Source: JAUIAI01 sp049680625 (GTDB taxonomy: Bacteria > Pseudomonadota > Gammaproteobacteria > Burkholderiales > Burkholderiaceae_E). Taken from it: a DNA stretch of 48,826 bases. The DNA lies in the NCBI GenBank assembly GCA_049680625.1, contig JBAUID010000139.1, forward strand, positions 1-48,826, read 5' to 3'. Made by a program: the position numbers and the translations under genes. The notes under the pieces are model-generated. The model did no database searches. It was given only the letters and a program-made list of their open reading frames with translations, and had not been told where the DNA came from. Positions 44,232 through 48,826 of the stretch are shown piece after piece; the stretch's first letter is position 1; the number at the start of each line of letters is the position of its first letter.

Positions 44232-45317
44232 TCAGCGGGTTGAGTCGGTACGCCAGCGCGGATCAACATACGCTACCAGCAAGCCAAAAGCTTCCGGCGG
44301 CTCCGCGTTAATTTTAAGTGGCTCTCCGCTTACCGGGTGTCGAATCTTCAGTTCGAGTGCGTGAAGCAGCATACGGGACGGACCGTTTTGGGCGACTCGG
44401 CGGTTCAGATCAAAATTGCCATACTTTCTGTCTCCAATGACTGGGTAACCCGCAGTTGCCAGGTGAACACGGATTTGATGGGTACGGCCAGTCTCTATCC
44501 GGACTTCTACCAGACTGAGCCAGCCTGCCTGCGCATGCTCAACGGCGTTCAAGCCACGAATGTGGCTGACCGCCGGCTTTCCCTCAAGTACATCCACCAC
44601 GACCCGACGATCCCCGTCCGCAGTCAGTAGCCGCCGCAACGGCTGACGCAGCGTCTGGTCGCGCCGTGGCAGTTTGCCACTGACAATCGCGCGATAGGTT
44701 TTACCAATCTGGCCACGGCGTATCTGCCCCTGAAGGTCGACCAGGGCTGCCCGGCGCCGGGCCACCATTAAGACACCAGATGTTTCCCGGTCTAGTCGAT
44801 GCACAAGCTCCAGGAACCGCTCCTGTGGCCGGGCGGCACGTAGCTGTTCAATCACTCCAGAAGACAGCCCGCTGCCGCCGTGTACGGCTGTGCCGGCTGG
44901 CTTGTTGATAATTAGCAGTGCCTCGTCTTCGTACACAACCGGCAAGTCCGCCCCCTGCCTGGCATGCTCACGTTGCCTGGCCTGCGACGGCTCGGGCGTG
45001 CGTCGAACGGTTAACCGGATCGGCGGTATCCGAACCAAGTCCTCAGAGCCCAGCCGTGTATCAGCCTTGGCCCGGCCGCCGTTGACTCGCACCTGGCCAC
45101 TGCGAATCAGCCGATATAGATGGCTTTTGGGCACATCCCGGCAATTGCGGCTCAGGAAATTGTCGAGACGCTGTCCGTCGCCGGCCTCACCAACAGGAAT
45201 AGTTCGTGCCTGATGCAGGGGCGCAACACTTTGTTTCAGGCTTTTCGCCCTTTCGTCTGCCGTCAAGGCCTGCCATCCGTTAGAAGCCGCATTAATGAAA
45301 ACCGTTAAGCGCTTCAT
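44232..45317 (-). CDS. rluC: 23S rRNA pseudouridine synthase RluC
   Basis: About 361 residues from the ATG at 45315-45317, somewhat longer than E. coli RluC. An S4 domain (about 47-104, RLDNFLSRNCRDVPKSHLYRLIRSGQVRVNGGRAK) precedes the RluA-type catalytic domain with D176 in HRLDRETSG. It modifies 23S rRNA at three U positions in E. coli. Divergent from rne, as in E. coli. An in-frame start farther upstream would enter the rne leader and is unlikely. Confidence 0.93.
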   Translation of the reverse strand: MKRLTVFINAASNGWQALTADERAKSLKQSVAPLHQARTIPVGEAGDGQRLDNFLSRNCRDVPKSHLYRLIRSGQVRVNGGRAKADTRLGSEDLVRIPPIRLTVRRTPEPSQARQREHARQGADLPVVYEDEALLIINKPAGTAVHGGSGLSSGVIEQLRAARPQERFLELVHRLDRETSGVLMVARRRAALVDLQGQIRRGQIGKTYRAIVSGKLPRRDQTLRQPLRRLLTADGDRRVVVDVLEGKPAVSHIRGLNAVEHAQAGWLSLVEVRIETGRTHQIRVHLATAGYPVIGDRKYGNFDLNRRVAQNGPSRMLLHALELKIRHPVSGEPLKINAEPPEAFGLLVAYVDPRWRTDSTR

Positions 45318-45983
45318 TTTGCTATACTTCCGGCACGACATTGCATTCGATCGATTGCCCGGCAACACTTTGTTAACAGCCCAACCCCAACGGGAACCCG
45401 GGTAGACACAAATTGTGGCACCTCGCCAAGCCGGGCACGCCTGATACGGCCGCACCGTCTGGACACAAACACAGCCTTGGTCAGCGCATCACGGACGGCT
45501 CACAACCGACCGGAACACAACAAGAACCTGACCGGCCTGCGCAACGGCATGACAAGTTGGCAAATGCCAGAAAAACGCCATTGCCCCGGGGTTTAAATAA
45601 CATACCCGCTGACCACTGATTGAGTCCCAGACGCCTGCTAGCGCGAGCCGCCAAGCTGAGTGAATGCTGTCGCAGGAAGAATTTCAACGTTGCGACCCGA
45701 TAAATCGGGTGCGAGCGAAAAGAATTTTGATTAGTAAGGTGGCCTGCGGCCATCTGGACAAACCCAATTCGGAGCCTCAGTGCCAGTATCCAATATCCAC
45801 CGATTACCCGGAGTCGCCCGGCAGGCACATGCCTGCCCGCGTGCACCCTGGCAGCGGCGGTATCGGCGATCTGGTATCGCTCTGTTTCAGGCCTGAATCT
45901 TCCGGCCCCGTCCCACTTTTCTATAGTTCCCAACGTTCGCTGGTTCTGCGCTGCCACGTCTTTGTGCGCATGGAGTCATTCGA
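45318..45983 (+). other. long leader region of rne
   Basis: 666 bp between divergent rluC and rne. It begins with a likely promoter (45320-45329) and contains GC-rich hairpins: ACCCGA/TCGGGT (45695-45710), TGGCC/GGCCA (45740-45752) and GGCAGGC/GCCTGCC (45820-45837). A GGAG site lies eight bases before the rne ATG. In E. coli the rne leader is 361 bases long and its hairpins bind RNase E to limit its own synthesis; a similar role is plausible here. Confidence 0.55.
45320..45329 (+). promoter_or_regulatory. extended -10 promoter for rne
   Basis: TGCTATACT carries the TG-n extension directly before TATACT (45324-45329). No matching -35 was found, which is acceptable for an extended -10 promoter. 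Transcripts would carry a leader of about 645 bases. Confidence 0.5.
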
Positions 45984-45987
45984 ATGA
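45664..45987 (+). CDS. possible leader ORF ending on the rne start codon
   Basis: A 107-codon frame in the rne leader whose TGA overlaps the rne ATG (ATGA, 45984-45987). The product matches no family I know, is rich in Pro, Ser, Arg and Cys, and lacks a clear ribosome-binding site. It could be chance; the overlap itself is the only reason to list it. Confidence 0.2.
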   Translation: MLSQEEFQRCDPINRVRAKRILISKVACGHLDKPNSEPQCQYPISTDYPESPGRHMPARVHPGSGGIGDLVSLCFRPESSGPVPLFYSSQRSLVLRCHVFVRMESFE

Positions 45988-48826
45988 AGCGAATGCTGTT
46001 TAACGCTACCAATGCAGAAGAGTTGCGGGTGGCGATAGTTGACGGTCAGAAACTGGTTGATATTGATATCGAATCAGCTGGCCGTGAATCCCGTAAATCC
46101 AATATTTATAAAGGCGTGGTTACCCGCGTCGAACCCAGTCTGGAAGCCGCGTTTGTCAACTACGGTGAAGAGCGCCACGGCTTCCTGCCCTTTAAAGAAG
46201 TCTCGCGCCAGTACTTCAAGCAGGGGATCGATGTATCCAAGGCCAGGATCCAGGATGCAATAAAGGAAGGCCAGGAAGTCGTTGTCCAGGTCGACAAGGA
46301 AGAACGGGGTACCAAGGGCGCGGCCTTGACCACGTTCATTTCGCTGGCCGGGCGTTATCTTGTGCTGATGCCAAACAATCCGCGTGGTGGTGGCGTGTCG
46401 CGCCGGGTTGAAGGCGAAGACCGGCAAGAATTGCGCGAAATCATGGACAACCTGGACTATCCGAAAGGGATGAGTCTGATCGCTCGCACGGCTGGTATAG
46501 GACGAAACGGTGAAGAGTTGCAATGGGACTTAAACTACCTGATGCAGCTATGGACAGCCGTTGAGGGTGCCGCACAGTCGGCTGATGGCCCGTTCCTGAT
46601 TTACCAGGAAAGCTCATTGGTGATTCGGGCAATTCGTGATTATTTCTCGCCGGACATCGGTGAGGTACTGATCGATACCGACGATATATACGAGCAGGCT
46701 CGCCAGTTCATGAGCCATGTGATGCCTGATGTCGTCAACCGGGTTAAGCGTTACAGTGACGACACCCCGCTGTACTCGCGATTCCAGATTGAACACCAGA
46801 TCGAAACCGCGTATTCGCGCAACGTTCCCCTGCCCTCCGGCGGTTCGATTGTTATCGATCATACCGAAGCACTGGTGGCCATCGACGTGAACTCAGCACG
46901 GGCCACCCGTGGGTCAGACATTGAAGATACGGCCCGCCGTACAAACACCGAGGCGGCGGAAGAAGCTGCCCGACAGATGCGCCTGCGCGACCTTGGCGGT
47001 TTGATCGTCATTGACTTTATTGACATGGAAAACACGCGCAATCAGCGCGAAGTCGAACAAAAGTTACGTGATGCCCTGCATCTGGATCGTGCCCGGGTTC
47101 AGGCTGGCAAGATCTCCCGCTTTGGCCTGATGGAGTTGTCACGACAGAGAATTCGCCCGGCACTTAACGAAGGAACACATATCACCTGTCCGCGTTGTAC
47201 CGGAACCGGCGTGATCCGCGATACGGAATCCAGCGCACTGCAGATTCTGCGTGTGATGCAGGAAGAGGCGATGAAAGAAAACACCGCCGCCATCTATGCT
47301 CAGGTACCGGTGGAGGTAGCAACCTACCTGCTCAACGAAAAGCGCAGTGAAATCGCCAAGCTCGAAGCGCGCATGAAAATTGAATGCGTTATCGTGCCGA
47401 ACAAATTCCTTGAAACACCGCACCACAAGCTCGAACGTTTGCGTCATGATGATGAACGTTTAACCACTTATCAGGCCAGCTATTCAATGGCCGAACGGGA
47501 GGTTATCGACGAAAACTACCTCGAAGCCAAGGTAGAAAACACCGTGGTCAGACAGGAAGCTGTTGTCAAAGGCATTACCCCTGACCAACCTGCCCCCGTT
47601 ATGGCACCGGCACCGGCCGCTGTTGCCGCGGCAGGAGGTGCGGCCGTGGCCCTCGGTGCCAGCAAAGAAAGTGGTTTGATCGGACGAATTGTCGGATGGT
47701 TCCGGGGTGGCGCCGCCAACGAATCGGAGGCCGGCGATGCCGACGTTATAGCCGAACAAGAGACAAGGAAGCCCGCACGCTCGGGACGCAATCGAAGCAA
47801 CAATGAAGGTCGGGGCCGCAACACCCGTCGCGACGAAGGCAGCGGCCGTGGCAGGCGCTCGCGCAACCCTGCTGACAAGGATGATGACGACCGCTCTAAC
47901 AGCCGCCGTCGTTCAACCCGGGGCAAGCGGGATGACAACGACAAGACAGCCGATGCCAGTAGCGATGACGCGCCGACGGATATAACCACTTCCGAGACCC
48001 AGGAAAATCGACGCGGACGCGGTTCCGTAAATGCTGATGGCAACACACGCCGATCCGGTGGCCGCGGACGCAGTCGCGGGTCTCGCAGCAATGCCAATCA
48101 AGACGAAAACGTATCCACGGATGCAGCTGACGATGTTGTTAAAACTGAAACTGCTGACCCCGGGTCCACAGGCACCGATGGAGCGCAAGATGCAAGCTCA
48201 CCCAACGGCAAGCGGCGCCCGCGGCGGCGGCGTTCGCGGCGCACCGGTAGTCAGGGTGATGGGTCGCAGGTCAGTTCAACCGATTCCGACGACAACGATG
48301 CGTCCACGACTTCGGACCGGAACGCCCAGTCTGACAATGATCCATCGGGGCGGCCATCTGATTCGCCAGGTATGGCAAGCTCCAATGACCAGGAAAACTC
48401 GCCCGCTCCGGCCAGCCAGGGAAGTGATGCGAGCGCCGAAACCTCTGTAAGCGCACGCCAGGCGCGCTCGCCGCGTACACCGCGGGCGGACCACTCTCAC
48501 TCCGCGCAAGCGTCGGCGACGTCGAACGACGCGGTGAACTCATCAGTTGACCAGCCCGGTGCGAACCCTGCCCCGGTAGGTCGATCTGACGAAGCCACTG
48601 CGCCGGCAATTGCAGCCGGATCGGTGACGGCTGCCGCTGCTATCGGTGAGCTAGCCGCCAGGACTGCCACGACACCAGGTGTTGCAGCCAGTCAGGATGC
48701 TGACACAGGAGCCGTCGATGGTGCGAATACGCATGCTGCGAAGGTCTCCCAGCCTGAGCCCAAGCCCGACCGTCCAGCCCAGGTTACTGAGCAGGCCCCA
48801 GAATCACCAATCGCGCAGTCCACAGT
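45984..48826 (+). CDS. rne: ribonuclease E (3' end outside the window)
   Basis: The frame runs 947 codons without a stop to the right edge. The N-terminal half is the RNase E/G catalytic part: S1 domain (about 35-120), the magnesium-binding D301 (IDVNSAR) and D344 (IDFIDM), and the zinc link C402-x2-C405 (CPRCTG), each two residues before the E. coli position. A short amphipathic segment, GLIGRIVGWFRG (about 564-575), matches the place of the membrane-targeting helix. After it comes a tail of over 370 residues, with Arg/Gly/Asp-rich blocks (about 590-765), then Ser/Ala/Asp-rich sequence, likely the RNA-binding and degradosome-scaffold region. It drives mRNA turnover and rRNA/tRNA processing. 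Confidence 0.97.
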   Translation, partial: MKRMLFNATNAEELRVAIVDGQKLVDIDIESAGRESRKSNIYKGVVTRVEPSLEAAFVNYGEERHGFLPFKEVSRQYFKQGIDVSKARIQDAIKEGQEVVVQVDKEERGTKGAALTTFISLAGRYLVLMPNNPRGGGVSRRVEGEDRQELREIMDNLDYPKGMSLIARTAGIGRNGEELQWDLNYLMQLWTAVEGAAQSADGPFLIYQESSLVIRAIRDYFSPDIGEVLIDTDDIYEQARQFMSHVMPDVVNRVKRYSDDTPLYSRFQIEHQIETAYSRNVPLPSGGSIVIDHTEALVAIDVNSARATRGSDIEDTARRTNTEAAEEAARQMRLRDLGGLIVIDFIDMENTRNQREVEQKLRDALHLDRARVQAGKISRFGLMELSRQRIRPALNEGTHITCPRCTGTGVIRDTESSALQILRVMQEEAMKENTAAIYAQVPVEVATYLLNEKRSEIAKLEARMKIECVIVPNKFLETPHHKLERLRHDDERLTTYQASYSMAEREVIDENYLEAKVENTVVRQEAVVKGITPDQPAPVMAPAPAAVAAAGGAAVALGASKESGLIGRIVGWFRGGAANESEAGDADVIAEQETRKPARSGRNRSNNEGRGRNTRRDEGSGRGRRSRNPADKDDDDRSNSRRRSTRGKRDDNDKTADASSDDAPTDITTSETQENRRGRGSVNADGNTRRSGGRGRSRGSRSNANQDENVSTDAADDVVKTETADPGSTGTDGAQDASSPNGKRRPRRRRSRRTGSQGDGSQVSSTDSDDNDASTTSDRNAQSDNDPSGRPSDSPGMASSNDQENSPAPASQGSDASAETSVSARQARSPRTPRADHSHSAQASATSNDAVNSSVDQPGANPAPVGRSDEATAPAIAAGSVTAAAAIGELAARTATTPGVAASQDADTGAVDGANTHAAKVSQPEPKPDRPAQVTEQAPESPIAQST

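Noticed and set aside
45481..45957. 158-codon minus-strand frame in the rne leader
   Set aside because: No ribosome-binding site, no recognisable domain, and it is antisense to the expected leader transcript.
47516..48097. 193-codon minus-strand frame opposite the rne tail
   Set aside because: Its Arg/Ser/Leu richness is a reflection of the repetitive Arg/Gly/Asp codons of the RNase E tail.

Overview
The window is chromosomal DNA from a gammaproteobacterium. Three blocks of gene order support this: lepA-lepB-DUF4845-rnc-era-recO-pdxJ-acpS-uvrC-pgsA followed by tRNA-Gly, tRNA-Cys and tRNA-Leu; yceD-rpmF-plsX-fabH-fabD-fabG-acpP-fabF; and rne divergent from rluC. A single-chain PurL of about 1,330 residues and a tesA/ybbA divergent pair fit the same group. 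I cannot place it to genus. No insertion sequence, prophage, CRISPR array or rRNA was seen. Nearly all of the window is vertically inherited housekeeping DNA.

Layout. 1-4,000: an operon on the minus strand encoding a CHASE-PAS sensor kinase, a NarL/FixJ response regulator and a TAXI-type periplasmic binding protein, with no permease beside it. 4,271-4,990: an AqpZ-like aquaporin. 5,300-15,500: metabolic genes, namely purL, a DadA-like oxidase coupled to the NAD(P)HX repair enzyme, hutI alone, and pgi. 15,550-17,010: ybbA and tesA, divergent. 17,060-21,850: a second TAXI binding protein, its fused TRAP permease with a DUF3394 tail, and an aldose-epimerase-like protein, all on the minus strand. 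22,060-22,450: three tRNA genes. 22,500-34,020: the pgsA-to-degP block on the minus strand. 34,200-40,700: a YgfX-like membrane protein and the fatty-acid synthesis cluster. 40,840-45,320: yceD, maf, sppA, a Rieske protein, a HAD phosphatase and rluC. 45,984 to the right edge: rne, without its end.

The most interesting point is a possible link between the two TAXI loci. A 15-bp near-palindrome, CTAGGGA-NNN-CCCTG, lies 112 bp upstream of the sensor-kinase start and, in reverse orientation relative to the genes or equally as a palindrome, 114 bp upstream of the second TAXI binding-protein start. Only the three central bases differ. This suggests that one regulator, perhaps the co-encoded response regulator, controls both its own operon and the TAXI TRAP transporter about 18 kb away. 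The binding protein in the kinase operon could then be a sensory paralogue of the transporter's binding protein. The shared site is seen in the sequence; the regulatory circuit is inference.

Other notable features are a seven-unit 12-bp tandem repeat in the 5' end of uvrC, a roughly 125-residue charged tail on RNase III, a long structured leader before rne containing an ORF that ends on the rne start codon, and the absence of rpoE-rseA-rseB genes next to degP.
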